Source of the DNA: Poa pratensis
Lineage: Eukaryota; Streptophyta; Magnoliopsida; Poales; Poaceae
Length of the DNA: 64,000 bases
Direction of reading: 5' to 3'
Assembly (NCBI GenBank): GCA_947311845.1
Contig: CAMZMU010000107.1
Location: forward strand, 43,818,194-43,882,193
Of the stretch, positions 45,601 to 58,883 are shown one piece after another. A program made the position numbers and the translations under genes. The notes under the pieces are model-generated. The model made no database searches. It saw only the letters and a program-made list of their open reading frames with translations, and had not been told where the DNA came from. How positions within the stretch are numbered: the stretch's first letter is position 1; each line of letters starts with the position of its first letter.

Positions 45601-47898
45601 TACTCTGGGTGATCTTTCTCTCAAGTTGGTTCAAACTAGAATACATTTGATCTTTCCATTGGTCTACCGGCTCATCACACTTGCTTTGACATTGCCGGTT
45701 GCAACGGCATCAGTTGAGAGGTTTTTCTCTTCCATGAAGATTGTAAAGACAGATCTTCGAAACAAGATTGGTGATGATTGGTTCGGTGATTTGATGATTT
45801 GCTATTCTGAGAAAGAAATATTTCAAGAAATTGATGACAAGAAGATTATGCTACGTTTTCATGCCTTAGGGAATCGTCGAGGTCATCTACCTCGGAAGTT
45901 TCATCTTGCTAGCACAACTACAACTTAATGGTATGACACTATCCTATGAAAAACTAATAATTGTATGATACATGTGCTCACAATTTTGTCATATGTTGTA
46001 GGTGTCTCTTACATATTGGGATATCATATGGTGGCTGCCAATTGTTCAACTCAAGTGACATGAGTCCATGTTAGTACGTTACTAGTTTTTAAGTTGTTTT
46101 TAGATTACTTTTATGTCATTGTTAGTTGTACTTGATGAGTTATGAAACTGAATATGTTTGAACCTTTTTTGTGTTGAATACACTTGCTTTTGCCTAAATT
46201 TTGTGAGCTTTAATATTGTGAGGCTTCGACTTATTTACATTGTTCCTTCCATACAATTGGGGATTACATGTGTTGTCAAAAAAAAAATCGCCGGTGGCAC
46301 ATCTTTTACTGTTCGCCCCCCCTCGTCTGAATTCCTGGCTCCGCCACTGTTGACCACTCCCAGAGCAGCCGCGCCGCCGATGTGGTCCTCGATCACGCCT
46401 GATCCGGCCATTTCCTCCCTGCTGTACCCGGCGATCCCCGCGGCAACGACCCCCATCAGCAGCGGCACCGTCAGGTCGATCCTCGCGCTCCTCACCGGCG
46501 CTCTCCTGGATGCTGGTCTCCGCGGGCGGCTCTTTGACGGCGCGGCAGTTTGAGCGTCCGGCGTCGGGAACGAGGCCGAAGATGGCAGGTTAAGCTGCGG
46601 GGTCCAGTACTCGTCGCGTTGCCAGGCGTGCACCGCCGACGCCGTCGTGCCTTCCGCTTTGCGCCGCGCGGCCGCCTCCTTGAGCCTCTCTGTCACGTCG
46701 TCGGTGGCATCTGAAGAAGGTGGGGGCGAGGACGGTGGCGGCAGCAGGCGGAGAGGAGCGGGGACGGTGGCCGTGGCGGCGCCGGCCGGAGCTCTGAAGG
46801 GCCGCCAGTACCACCAGTTGGACATGGACATGATCGTCTGGACCGCGGATGTCCTCGACTGCCGCGATGCCTCCGATTCCTGCGCATTCATCAGTGACCA
46901 GATTAGCTGAGCTGAGCGTGCGCATAGGCAGAGGAGTGGCACTTGACACTCTGTCAGTAGTCGATCAGCAGAGCACGAGGCAGCTGGAGGGGATTTAACT
47001 ATGATTACCTCGGATTGCCTGGTGGTGGACCTCTGCTCCATCTCCTGGAACCTGGCCTTGAACTTGCGGACCTCGGCGAAGATGTCCGGCGAGCCCGCGG
47101 CGTTGGCCTCGGAGACCCGGACCCTGCGGCGCGGCAGCTTGGACATCAAAAACTCCAGCGCTGCCAGGTCCGACCTCTCGACCATCCTAACGGATGCACA
47201 GAAATCAGCTCAAAACGTTCATGGAGATCATCAAGAAAAGCATAGACTGAATCAGAAGCGTACGAGATGCAGTCGACGGGGCATGTGCTGATGGCGTCGG
47301 CGATGCGGTCCTCGGGGTCAGCCCACTGCGCGACGACGCGGGCGCGGCCGTGGACGGACTCGATGGCGAACGTGCTCCCGGCGTGGAGCGCGCACTTGAG
47401 GCAGCCGACGCAGGCCACCTCGTCGACGAACACGGCGCGGGACTCGGCCTCGGCGCCGCGCCACGACGAGTAGAGCGGGCGGCCCGTGTAGCCCTGGAAC
47501 TCGGACCGCTTCGCCTGCTCCCGGTCGTACGCCTGCCGCTGCGCCGGGTCCGACAGCAGCGCGTACACCTCGTTCAGCACCACCGCCATGTCGTGGTTGG
47601 CACCCGCCTCGGTGCCGCCGGCGACGTCCGGGTGGCACCGCTTCTGCAGCGCCCGGTACGCGGCCTTGATCTCCGCGTGCGGCGACGACGGCTCCACCCC
47701 CAGCAGCGAGTACAGGTCGTAGTCCGTCGCCCACGACGACCCACGCCCACCGCCGCCGCTAGAAGAACTCGACGACGAACCGCCGGTGCTGGTTGAAGCA
47801 GCCTGGCATCGGTGATGGTGACGGGAGGAGGGCCTGGAGCAGAAGGACGGCCTGGGGTTGGCGAGGGAGACGGCGGTGTTGAGGAGAAGCGCGGGCAT
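42674..47898 (-). CDS. DnaJ-ferredoxin protein, last exon split by a hAT transposon
   Basis: A J-domain co-chaperone with a 4Fe-4S ferredoxin domain, like Arabidopsis DJC76/DJC77, probably plastid targeted. Exons on the minus strand are 47898-47264, 47186-47009 and 46879 onward. Visible in order: a Ser-rich transit-like N-terminus, the J-domain with YRALQKRCHPDV (HPD about 89-91), CVGCLKCALH...STCPVDCIS for the cluster, a long linker, and a membrane helix LTVPLLMGVVAAGIAG. The hAT element 42791-46349 sits in exon 3 after GVVN. Beyond it 42790-42674 still encodes SFELQVVLAGVTWFVIGAAV and a stop. Removing the element and one target-site copy leaves a continuous 483-residue frame. As it stands the frame runs into the transposon and stops at 46235 (485 residues), so the last 36 residues, with a second helix, are replaced by about 38 foreign ones. 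Confidence 0.88.
42791..46349 (+). mobile_element. hAT transposon inserted in the DnaJ-ferredoxin exon
   Basis: TTGACCAC flanks both ends (42783-42790 and 46350-46357), a perfect 8-bp hAT target duplication. The ends are CAGGGGCGGCGCCAGCA and, in reverse complement, CAGTGGCGGAGCCAGGA, followed by G/C runs. The 3.56-kb interior encodes a TTF-finger/DUF4371 hAT transposase in plus orientation, opposite to the host gene. The transposase has lost an internal part. Confidence 0.93.
43489..45928 (+). pseudogene. TTF-type hAT transposase, internally deleted
   Basis: Probable exons are 43489-43725, 43812-44656, 44740-45070 and 45147 onward, with GT-AG junctions. The N-terminal exon holds a tandem 16-residue repeat (MDAGDEELDWEAISAQ and a near copy). 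The next carries the TTF-like zinc segment (DWRSFLATWYAEFDWL, AAYCFYCFLF) and the DUF4371 region with LLVDESRDVS. Then come RGQGYDGASNM, the CFAHQLQL motif and DTRWGSH. The frame breaks near 45420 after GYMSY, and only the dimerisation end follows in another frame (LPVATASVERFFSSMK). Relatives have well over 100 residues between those points, so an internal deletion plus frameshift has removed part of the catalytic fold. A full-length relative would have to supply transposase. Confidence 0.85.
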
Positions 47899-48538
47899 GG
47901 CTGCTTCGCTTGGCTCTGGATTTGCTGCCGCCTCCCGAATGGTGGGAGAAGCTTGAGCAAGGCGATGCGTACACGTTGTGTGAGCGAAAGTTACAAGATA
48001 TTTTTTTTCGCTGCTGCTTTGGAACTTTTTGCTTGCCTTTTACTTCTGCCCAAGTAGGCACTGATATTTTGGACCAGAGTAGCTAGGCTCCAGAAATAAG
48101 GACGAGTTCCTGTTATCAGATTGAGAAATATAAACCGAAGCCGTGACAGCTCCATGATCTCGTCAGCACGAAAGTGAAGTGTTCAGGAGTTGCAAGGAAA
48201 ACTAAACGCTTTCAGCAGCAGATACAATGAGCCTGAAAGAAAGAAAAACCTGAAATGTCATGCAAGCATCTTGGCAGCTGTATTTCCAGAAGCCTTCGGC
48301 CATGAAACAGGCCAGCTTGGGGTTTGCATCCATGATAAGATGCTCGTGTCATGTCGGAACCAAGCACTGCTATGACGAGTTAGAGTGGCAAGAGACTTTG
48401 CAACGAACCTGCACTATAATGTGTTGTGGCTATACAAGAGCTAGAGTTAATATTTACACAGAGACCCATTGTTTTCCATTCTAGCACATCATGGAAAGCA
48501 CACACTCGTAACATCCAACAGATGTCCCTAAGATATTT
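47899..48538. other. Spacer between the DnaJ-ferredoxin start and the sacsin-like 3' end
   Basis: 640 bp between two minus-strand genes. It must hold the DnaJ-gene promoter and the sacsin-like 3' UTR. No other gene is seen. Confidence 0.6.
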
Positions 48539-48736
48539 TCATGGCCTGAATATTTTCATCGTTCTGGATACTTGTGTCCGGCAAAATGGGCATCGTGACA
48601 CAGAACTAGAGCATCTATTACAGAGGACGTGGCCGCACGGTATCAGAGTCATGTTGACCTCGGCGTTCAGGCAGATGCGGCATGACCATGCTGCCTTGGC
48701 AACATCAGCTTCTTTAACCGCCGACTCAGCTTTCTC
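48539..48736 (-). CDS. Last exon of the sacsin-like gene: C3HC4 RING finger
   Basis: On the minus strand the exon starts EKAESAVKEADVAKAAW, then CRICLNAEVNMTLIPCGHVL, CNRC and RCPFCRT, and stops at 48541-48539 (IFRP then TGA). The eight ligands Cys-x2-Cys, Cys-x-His-x2-Cys-x2-Cys, Cys-x2-Cys are all present, so the RING should bind two zinc ions and could recruit an E2 for ubiquitination. It joins in frame to the exon at 49209-49036, which encodes a Gln/Glu/Leu-rich, probably coiled-coil stretch. Confidence 0.88.
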   Translation of the reverse strand, partial: EKAESAVKEADVAKAAWSCRICLNAEVNMTLIPCGHVLCNRCSSSVSRCPFCRTQVSRTMKIFRP

Positions 48737-49035
48737 CTACAACAATAGTTAAAACAACTTTCAGTTGGAATTCAGAAGAGTGCTTCTACTAGCTTCACAA
48801 TATGCTATATTGCTATGCGGTGCTACAGTTAAGCGGTTTCCACCTAGAGTATTATGTTGTTCAAATTCTGAACAAAGGATCTTTTTCCGGGTTGGTGTGT
48901 TGAAACCCCTATGAAAATCTCCTTAAAACATGCTTACACAAGCACACAACCTGTGTTCTAGTGAAGGTGACTGACAGGTGCTACTATCAGGAGAAATGCA
49001 TTCAAGACAGACAAGAGATATTGCAGTGAACGAAC

Positions 49036-51693
49036 CTGCTCCATCAAGAGAGACACTTGAGATTCTTTAAGCTGGTCTTGCAAGTAAAGAGTACTCTGTA
49101 GCAGTGTTTCCTTCTCAGCATCCATCCTTACCCCTGCAGCTGAAAGCATATCGTGGACGGCCTGTACCAACTCGGCGGAAGATACTTTCCCGTATTCAAG
49201 CCCAGCAGCCTGTAAACAGCAAAACTATTTTATGGACACAGTCCAGCTTCCAAAGAGTAGACTGCAAAGAAAGGAAACTAACCATATCGCCTGCGATTTC
49301 AGTTCTAGCGCTAATGGACGAATGGCCCGGTTGTCCAGCTTCTACCACTCTACCACCATCCAGTTGGAAAGGTGCAGAAGAGAGGTCAGCCATTGAAACA
49401 CTCTTAAACGAGTAAACCTGACTGGAGAGTAGCATGCGAGTCTCGCCGGGAGCTGTCTCTACCGGAAACCTGTAAAGCGCCTGGCCGGCTGATGGCCTTA
49501 CATCTTCAGGAACCCTACCATACCTAAGCTTCTCCCCTTCTTTTCTTGTCTTCCATGCCACAATTTCTCCGCTATAGAATGGTCGTAAAGGAAGGAATTG
49601 TACCTGGAGAGCATCTTGTGATAATAAGTCTGCTCCCACGGAACTGGCATACCTTCCTTCACGTTTTGAAACTCCAAAGTCAGTGCCTAGATGGAGTATT
49701 TCAAGGACTTCTTTCTCTGAACCATCTGGGCATGCAAATATCGAAGCAATTGGCAAGATTACCGGTGCCCCTAATTTGTGGCTAACAACAATTCCAACAA
49801 CATCATGTATTGTCAAAAAACTTGGGGTCTCCGCAATTAGAATATGACCCGTGGATTTGTTGGCAAAATAAATGCTTCGGTGCTTTCCGTTACTTGACCA
49901 TTCAGGAATAGAAGGATGCTGAGCAGTTCTTGTAACATCTTGGAGATTGGGAAGCAAAAGAAAGCGAGTATGGACATATTCAACAAACTGCAGATTCTCT
50001 GATATATCCTTCAGTATACTTTCTATCTGCACTATACTGAGGGCTTCAAAAGAAGGGAAATGATTGGTTATACCGATCATCACAGTCCTTAATGCATCAT
50101 GCAATGATTTACTGAGCAGCTTCTTTTTTATTCTATCCAGAGTAACTGAGCAAATGCTGTCGAGAACCTGAAGTGCTTCTTCTCCGTCAAGTTCCTGACA
50201 AGGGAAAAATAAGTTAATATGGAATTGAAAATCAATTTAACATTGCTTCCACAATCATTTAATTGGCAAAGAAGTATCAGATCCCATTAGAGAAGTATAC
50301 CTCTACAATGACATCCGAGAGTTTCTTTATGCCCAAGGCCTTGCAAATGTTCTGAGGAAGATCTGGATGAGCAAATCTTATCCTTGATGTATTTATATTA
50401 CTCAGCAGATGAGAACCATATGGGTCAATATACACACATGATGAAGCTGAGACAAGCCTGCAGCCATCATCTGGTATTACAGAATCAAAAATCCCTTCTG
50501 AACAATCTGAGATAGCCTGGTTGCCTCCTGAACACATGTAGTCCAAGATTTCCATCACTGCACGGAGTTCGTTTGGGTTCAGGCGCTGGTAACCACATGC
50601 CTTTTGGATATCCAAAAGAAGTTCCTTCGCATACGAGTTTGTAAGACTTTCCTGCATCCCAATTTCTCTAAGAATGGAGACAGATGGAAGATACAGGGTT
50701 GGAAGTTCGAAAGCAAAAGGTGACATGTTGATAGTCAGACGCACAAAAAGTGATTTGGCTGCTATTAAGCGAGTACCATTTGCAACTGGTATAAATGCCA
50801 GATTCTGCAATTCTGTTTTTTCTGCAAAGACCAAGCAATAAAAAAATCAGTTTAGAGTAATGGCTGGTCTATTTTGACAAAGCAGCAAAAGCTCATTGCA
50901 CCTTTCCCTTATGTGGTTCTCTTTATATAGCCTAGCGACGAAGAGCAGGCTCAAGGGAATGTCTTAGTAAGTTCATTATTAACGATTTTGGCTTTATGGG
51001 TATGCGTTATGACTTCTTACTGCCGCCATCAAGCAAAATTGATAAGTGTAATGAAAAATGATCATCGTACAACTGTTCAATTCTTCATGATATCAGCAAG
51101 AAGTAAATCTCACTGAGCAACGGAATGATTCTGGCAGAAAAAAATCAAGATACTGAGTGGGTGCAGAACAAAATATTTCACCATATCCTACACAGAAATA
51201 TGGGAGTATCTACAGAGCTGTCCTCAAGTTTTTGGTGAAAAGGAAATTTAGTTAGATCAAATCTAGATATTTAGGAGAGTCGCATATCCATTTCAGGTAC
51301 AAGTGTGGTCTGGCCATACAGGCCACACAAAAATTTGCATGATTGTACTCAAGTATGAATCCTCACTGAACAGAATCAGGACTGGTTGCAATGTTAAGTA
51401 TAGCATTAGGTGTCTTCTAGTAAGAAAAATAGGAAAACTTCACCACAAGTAACTGAAATTACATTGAGAAGGTGAGGAACTAAAGATATTATTACAAATG
51501 GCAAACAAATATATGACATATACAGTGAGGTAAGAGTAATCAGTTGAGTCTTTGTGCTACCTGAAGAGGATATTGTCCCCCAAACTTGATCCAAGTACTG
51601 CAAGATCCTGAGAAAGGCATCTTCCACTGTCATTATCCCTGATGAAGATGGCCAGTGTGCCAGCGTGTCCTCACCATTGCCTCTCCCAACAGT
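49036..51693 (-). CDS. Sacsin-like gene, intact 3' exons
   Basis: Four exons (51693-51561, 50821-50301, 50194-49283, 49209-49036) join in one frame without a stop. They encode the region between the last sacsin repeat and the RING, including GTRLIAAKSLFVRL, RFAHPDLPQNICKALGIKKL and a stretch rich in HLGTDFGVSKREGRY. The last of the four gives AELVQAVHDML and KETLLQSTLYLQDQL, a likely coiled coil. No catalytic motif is recognised here. This part shows no decay at all, in contrast with the 5' exons. Confidence 0.85.
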
Positions 51694-51765
51694 CTGTTTA
51701 GTTTCACACAAAGGTAAGGAAGAAATCATTCTGATATTAACACGTAAGTATTAAACGACATTGAC

Positions 51766-54700
51766 CTGCAAGTGCTTCAGAACTGTAGAGAAGGCAGGAG
51801 GACTCCGAAGCCGAAATGCTCCCCAAGAATAATCAGGGGGAATAATTGCTTGTTTGGCCAGAATTGGAGCAGAACTCCACGCTAATGGCCAGTCTTTTGA
51901 CAAGATAGCTTCACTATAAGAGGCAAGTACCCTCTTACCTCCCGTCTTGCCACCAATACTTGGAAAGCCTTTTTCTGCAGGTACAAATACAATTTTTCCA
52001 ATCTTTTGGCAAAAATCACTATTATACAAAGTAGCAAAATTTGTCAAAATCACATTTACAACAGATTCTGCCAAAGACCATAACTCAGAAGGAATTTCAT
52101 TTTTTCTGTCTGACAAGTCTGCGTCGAAGTCATCATGATTTTCTATAGATGACATCACATCATTTCCCATTGTTTCAATTTTCGTCGCACATTGTACTAT
52201 CATATCAGGCTCTGTGGATGTTCGAAGGCCCGCTTTTCTGAGTATAGCAAGCCAACCATCTGACATGAACCTTTCGCCAGGAAACTTATTTCTCTCCCCA
52301 AAAAATACAGAAGCCAGCAAAGCATCCGAAGGGTCAAGTAGTTCCTTTGGTTTGAATAGCTCTGTAGAAAACTCATTTGCATTTGTCAGAAAATTAGTGT
52401 CCCTCAACGTATTTACTGCAGCTGAATTCAGTTGCAGATCTTTCCAGTTTGCATACAAGTAAGCTAAAATCTCTTCCTGCTCTTGAACTGTTTTACTCCC
52501 AAAGCCAGGCAAAGCAAACCTCACTAGTATTTCCTGATCATTTAATTGTTCAACCCCCAAGGCCTGAAGAAACAAATTTCCATCATTTGAACAAGAGAGA
52601 CAACGCGAATCACTGGGTTGAAAGAACGCTGTAGGAGAAATAATGCAATGATCAGACCCTACGAGACTAGTGTATGTTCCTGTAACTGTTTTGTACATTG
52701 GAAGTTCTCTCAAGACGTCCAGTTCTTCTCTCTGATAAAGGTGGCTGCTAGATAATCTGAACTCTGAGACAAATAACATGAACAGTCTATCACAATCTTC
52801 GCTTGATAGACTGAGTGATGAAGGTAAATGAGCAGCATTTTTTGATGAAAGTAACTTAGAAGCAATTGTCTGTCCAAGAGCTCGATCATGTGAAGGAAAC
52901 AAATTGCATAGGGCAGCACACTCTGGGAAAGACAAATCGAAAATTGGTATGTTCAACTGATTAAGCAGAGCAGGTAACCATGGAAACTTTGAGTTCATTG
53001 ACTCAAACGCAGCATCAAGTGTGCTCTTCTGTTCAACTTCACCAGTATCATCTCCTTGTGGATCAGATGTGCCAACCTCTCTAGCCGCATCATCAACAAC
53101 CCCACTAACATGTAACATCTGAGTATTTGATTCAACGGCCGGAGGTACAAATATTAGTTGACATTCTTTCACAGAGCACAGAACTGGCCTGTTTAGAAAA
53201 GCAGGAATCAAGGGCCAGTCAGACAAAAGGGAAAGGTCACCATTCAAGGAGCTAAATATGTTCCAGAAGCTTCTGATCCATTTGGGAGATGGCCCAGTAG
53301 ACGATGAAACAGCATTACGGTCCCAGGGAATCCATTGTGGCTTCCTCTCAACTGCACGTACCCAATGTTCGTCAAATATTTGCTTCAAATGGCCTGATAA
53401 TAATTGAGGAGAAAAACTCTTCAACTTCAGAGGCGCATGAATAACCTGAGTGGAGAGCAGCAGAGCCAAGAAGGGTTTTTCTAAACATTGATGATGGATA
53501 AAGCGATCCAACAAGGGGCGCATCAACAGCTGCTGCTCCTCACTGGCAAACCAAAGTTCGGTAGCTCCCAGCCTTGTCAGACATTTTGTTGACGTTGGAA
53601 ATGGGACACTTTTGAGTTCAGATATGATAGATGACAAGACACTATTCTCACCAGCTTGGGCTCTATGGGATGCTGGGCCACTGGTCTTGCTGATATCCTC
53701 CACAACCCCCGACCAAAGTCATATAGGGCCTTCCCGAAGTATGTCATGATTTCAAGTGCGTCACCCCCAGAAGTACCTGGCCTCTCTGTACTTGTGTGGT
53801 AAGACAAGGAGCTGCTTGAAGATGGCATAAAATGTGGTACAGAAGAATTCACTGGTTCAGCAAGTTGTCTGTTAAGGTGTGACTGCTCAGGTCTATGTAG
53901 ATCTGAAAACCGGTATGGGTCCATATCTGAGAAGCAATATGCAAGAACATCTATATATGTTTCAATAGATCGAAGTAAAATGGTTGAAGACTCTTTTAGT
54001 AGATTTCTAACCATCTTAGGCCTGATCTCTCTTACAGCAACTCCAACTGCTTGGATTTCACTAACCAACTCCCATGGAACAGAAAACACAGGATAGTGCT
54101 CTTTAATGAAACTACAGACAGTAGCAGATGGTAGGTTATCATCATCTCCACTCCCTGAGTGAGACAAGAACATACCCTCACCCACTTTAACAAGATTTCC
54201 CCGGTAAAGTTGCCAAACAGGGAGATCAGCCACCCGTAAATAGAATGGTCTTATCACTTGCTCTATCAAGGATTGCCAATCTGCTTTAGATGTTCTTGGT
54301 GAATTCAAATTAGAACCATGTCCAGTGAGTGCAGCTGCAGGCTGTCTTGATCTTGGCCAAAAAGAATATACTCTATCACCATAAGCCTGTAAAATAATAC
54401 TCAGAGACTGTGCACACCTTGACTCAATAGCAGAAGATGCAGGATCTTTCCTAAGCTTTTGAAATTCTAAGACCATCTCAACATATGAATCACGCACACA
54501 GAGCATAAGTTCCTCATTCCATGCTTCAACCAATTTGTTTCTGTTCATTTCAAGTTCTCGCAAAGATCTATCATGTGTGCTGCCAAAAATGTAGCGCCCG
54601 CCATCATGCCTCACAAGGAAATGGCCTAAAGTCGTGACTGGCATGCTTATTGACCCAGATAGCGGTAGAGGAGATAATATACAACTGGATGCATTTATAT

Positions 54701-54772
54701 TGGTTGGTACTCCATTTCGAGCTATGTGCTGCTACCCCAGCAACAGGGGTTAAGTTGTAGGCAAGATACCGT
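51766..54772 (-). pseudogene. Sacsin-like gene, 3-kb exon with two frameshifts
   Basis: The exon reads RYLAYNLTPVAGVAAH, shifts frame near 54721, then runs from SMPVTTLGHFLVRHDGG to KALYDFGRG. At the C-run 53706-53710 one base appears to be missing, and the frame moves to VEDISKTSGPASHR. It then stays open for about 645 residues to LKHLQ at the donor. No premature stop lies within the long blocks. Confidence 0.8.
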
Positions 54773-54933
54773 CTGAAACAGAAATAAATCAGCATGACAA
54801 AGACACTTTCATCAGCAGACAGATTTAACAACATTCGTGGAAGTTTCTTGGGAATTGGTTAAAGTAGGTAAAGCAGATGGAATTTTAATATACAAAAGGT
54901 TCACAACTATAGTATGATCTGAAAGAGACAAAC

Positions 54934-57900
54934 CTGTCAAGAGCCATATTCCGTGTCTGCCCTGATCCAAGGCAGAGGGCAACAAACCATTTGTCAACAT
55001 AACTGCAGCCACTCTCAATCACATGCACATCTATAGCTTGCATTTTGACAGCTGCACTTGTACTTGCAAATATTCTGGATAACTGAAACTTTCTCCATTT
55101 CTTTTCCGAAAATGGGTTCCTCAGAGTAGCTACTGATGGGTCAACAAGCACGGAATAGTTTAGGGTCGGCTGAGAGGCTCCATCCTCCCATGTTGATAAA
55201 GATACCTGATCCAAAACACATTGAAAGCACTCAATAAATGCAGAGGATCATGTTTGAGTTTCATAAATTATGCCGTCAAATCATCCACTGAGGCATTATC
55301 ATCACTATGTCTGAAATAGATGCCATGTACTGTATTGTAACTGTGGTTTTTTAGTAGTTCCAGCACTCCATATTGCAGTCACTATCGAGTGGATGCAGTA
55401 AAAGCCTTTCAGTTGTGACTACAACCGATAACTAGACTATACATGATGGCGATGTACAATAAAAACAGTAACTTTAAGTTCATACAAAAAAGTAACCATG
55501 TAGCAAATACTGTTTGATAAGTTAGTCTACATCCAGAAGGTCAACAAAGACAGGAAGTGCTCTGGCATTTCTGCCATAACATTGTAAATCCTCTTTTTAG
55601 CCCATACCAAATATTGTCACTCTGATCCAGCTCAATAACATGTTCACATCATACACTGAACAAAACCTACTAAAAGTCTAAAACAGAATAGCATTTCCAA
55701 ATAATCCCAAGAGAATTTAATAAAACAGAAGAAAGGATAATACCAAACAACAATAGGCGAAACCCTTTCCAATGCTTTATAAGCCCATGCTTAAAAGTGT
55801 ATCGAATAGAGGAAGTGCTTGCTTATAAATTTTGGAAGAAATAGAATATGGATTTTGAAATATAAGCTAGGCTCCTAATCAAACAAAATACAAACAACGT
55901 AAAACTTCATCCTAAGGGAACAAGATGTAAATGAAAGGGTCTTATCTGAAGTACATTAACGTGGTCACTTCATATGAAATAAGATAGTAGAGTAACTAAT
56001 TCTGAGTGAAGAAACACACCAGGTGTAACACTTTGCAGCAGAAAGACTAAACGGAATGTACAAAAAGTATTATGAGTTACTGCTTCAGTGTGCAAGCCAT
56101 CAAAAAATAATCCTTACCTGAATAACTGACCTAAGGGACAGGAGAGTACTGGATGGATTCTGTATAAACCGATCAAAAATCTGATTTACTCTGTTGCAAC
56201 CTGCTTCAAGTTCTTTTAGACATTTTGATGATAAAGGCATCCGAATAACCGTGGAGTTTGCAGAAGACAATGAAGCCTCCTGTGTAACACGCATTGGGAG
56301 GAACTGATCACGAAATCTCTCAACCAAGTCATTTCCTGAAAAGCCAGCAGTGTTAACTGTTAAGGGCTTCATCCAAATTATTAAGCACGAGTTGTACTAA
56401 ACGAGAACTATATTCAATATATATTAATATGGGTCTCTCTACGTCTCAGCTGACTGAGACGTCACCGTTTTTCTTGTTAGCAGATTCGGCCGATCGCAAA
56501 GCAAAAGTACGATCAGACGGTTACAGATGTGGTTGAGACATAAGCTATGTCTCAGCTAGCTGAGACTTAGCAAAACCGTATTAATATAGACAACAATGAA
56601 CTAATGATAAAAATTCACATGTGAAGTTTCAATTAATTGACATAAAAATTCACATGTGAAACTTCAGATCGACATGATAAAAAACAGTAATGCAACAGTT
56701 ACATTAATCAACTATTGCAGTAGCATAAATAATATATCCAACAGATATGGAATAATACACGTAGCAACGTGGGTCCAAAATAAATCTAGCGGGTTCATTA
56801 AGTTTTGTCCCTCAACAGAGTCCTGCCCAAAAGGAGTTAGTGCAGATCAGCAGATGATGAAACATATTTCTTTTAGCTTCTTGGTTTTTGTCTAATTTCC
56901 AATCATGTAAAATCAAAATATAACATATAGGATGGCATATCTTTATCCAAATTTAAGCTGGTGGTCCCTGCGACTTACAATTATGCATACAAAAATTGGT
57001 CTTATCTAAGGATTAGCATCTTGATCAGACTCATAGAAAAATTCAAAGTCTTTCAGCAAATTGTGACACAAATCATTCTCAATGTTCAGTGTTTAGTCCA
57101 TTAATACTGAACATTTTGAATGAAGCATACTTCGAGTGATTACACTATTCATGTCATAAGAAATTTCTTCCACAAAAGCCTATAAAGTTTCTAGTGGCAA
57201 AAAATTCTTCAAGGTTTTGTAAGGATCCTATATATGCAGGCCTCATTTGCCTGGCTCAGATCTTATTCTGGATACTTGAGTATGCTTCCTAACCAACCAA
57301 AATGTGAAAATTTATTATACAAATGAATTCAAAAAAGTAATAATTGAAGTAATAACTGCACCTATTAAAGAGAAGAATCTGGCAGATGATGTAGCAGTGG
57401 AAGTCACACCATCAGTCAAGCCCAAAGGATCGAAAACGTAGAAATAGCCAGCAGAAAGAATAGTCAAGGCATCACACACAAAATAGCTGCTAAGAAGTCC
57501 CAAACCATAGTTAAGAATGTTTCCCCTCAGTTTCCAAGGAGGAGGAAGTTGGAGGCTGCAGACTTCTTCTCGACTTATCATGGTTCCTTCAAAGACCACC
57601 GTCAATGAAGAACCCTGGAGGTCACCTAAAGAATTATTTTGGAAAAATCATTAATCATACATTAAATAGGTCAATATTTAGGTAATTAACTTTGCAGTCA
57701 TACGATTAAGTGTATATTGATAAGAAAGAAAAAATAACCACTGATCAGAATGTTTTTGGAGTAAGGAAAAATATCATTGAAATAATTGGACAGAGGCAGT
57801 TTATAGCATACCTAGATTTTGCTGCAACAAGGACTGCTTCGGATGATCTCGTTTATCATATATTAGGTGCACTTTCTTTGCATTGCAAGAGTCAGCTAGC

Positions 57901-58883
57901 TCTATAAGGTCAAACAAAAGGAAATCACTCTCACCATATAGAGCCAGCAACTCGCTAATTTTAGCGTATTCCATGCATGGCAAATCCCTCATCAGCTCAT
58001 CATCCAGTAATGAAGATCCGCGAAGAGATCGTACCCCTAGTCTATTAGCCAGATCATTACCAATGCTATGATGCACGAAATGCTTTGAACTGGTATCAGT
58101 ATCCATCCAGGGTGCATCATTATAGACAAGGTTTCTCGAAGATGTCAGGACACCAAATGAATCTGGAATCACCAACGAACTCAGTAAAGCATCAGCTGTT
58201 TGACTATCAGGATAACAATCCACAAATGCTTCCAAAACACAATGAACAAAACTCAGTTGCTCTGCAGACAGTTGCTCTCCTTTGGCATCCTCTTGTAAGC
58301 GACGAAGTACATTGAGATAATCTATCGCATCAAATGTCTGCCTCACACCCAGCTTGAAGAGTAAACTTTTATATTCCGAAAGTTCAGATGGAACTGCGTA
58401 AAGATAAGGATGATATTTTACAGGTGATTCAAATGCAAGTGCATCTGGAGGCACAAACCTGTCCCCTATATAAACCCATGGAATTCCATCCAGATTCTCT
58501 TTTAGAATGTTGACATCACCACCACTGTCAATGATATCTTGTAATTTTGAATAGATTGGTTTGATCTCCTTTTGTAGGACAGCATCGATGGCTGTGTCTT
58601 CAGATAACATCTTGAGTTCATCATAAGACTTGGAAAGCTCAACTAACTGGGACAATAGAATGTTCACATTTAGTGTGTCTAACCAACCAAGTTTTCTTTG
58701 CAGATACATGGAACAAGAATCAGCACTCAGTATTCGCATTTTTGATGAAACAAGCCACATTTGTGATCTGGGCCTTGTAATGACTGGAGTTGCTACATTA
58801 TCTTCGGATATGAGCCATGGAAGACCTTTGAGTAATGGTGCAACATGGACAGGACACCAGAAATGTTTTTCAGCTCTGACCAA
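54934..58883 (-). CDS. Sacsin-like gene, exons with a degenerate ATPase-like repeat
   Basis: Exons 58883-57812 (upstream part broken near 58857), 57625-57362, 56335-56118 and 55205-54934 join in frame. They encode WCPVHVAPLLKGLPWL, then GNDLANRLGVRSLRG, LLFDLIELADSCNAKKVHLI and LGLLSSYFVCDALTILSAGY. This parallels the active-looking repeat at 62.5-61.5 kb, but the ELVQNA-type Asn expected to hold Mg-ATP is replaced (ELADSC), so this repeat probably does not bind nucleotide. Confidence 0.75.
56431..56578. mobile_element. Mutator-type MITE in a sacsin-like intron
   Basis: TATTAATAT flanks both sides (56422-56430 and 56579-56587), a 9-bp duplication. The ends share GTCTCAGCT...CTGAGAC words in inverted orientation. 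It is 148 bp and non-coding. Confidence 0.7.

Noticed and set aside
47318..47796. Open frames of 138-148 codons overlapping the DnaJ exon 1
   Set aside because: They lie in alternative frames of a clearly coding, GC-rich exon that carries HPD and 4Fe-4S motifs.
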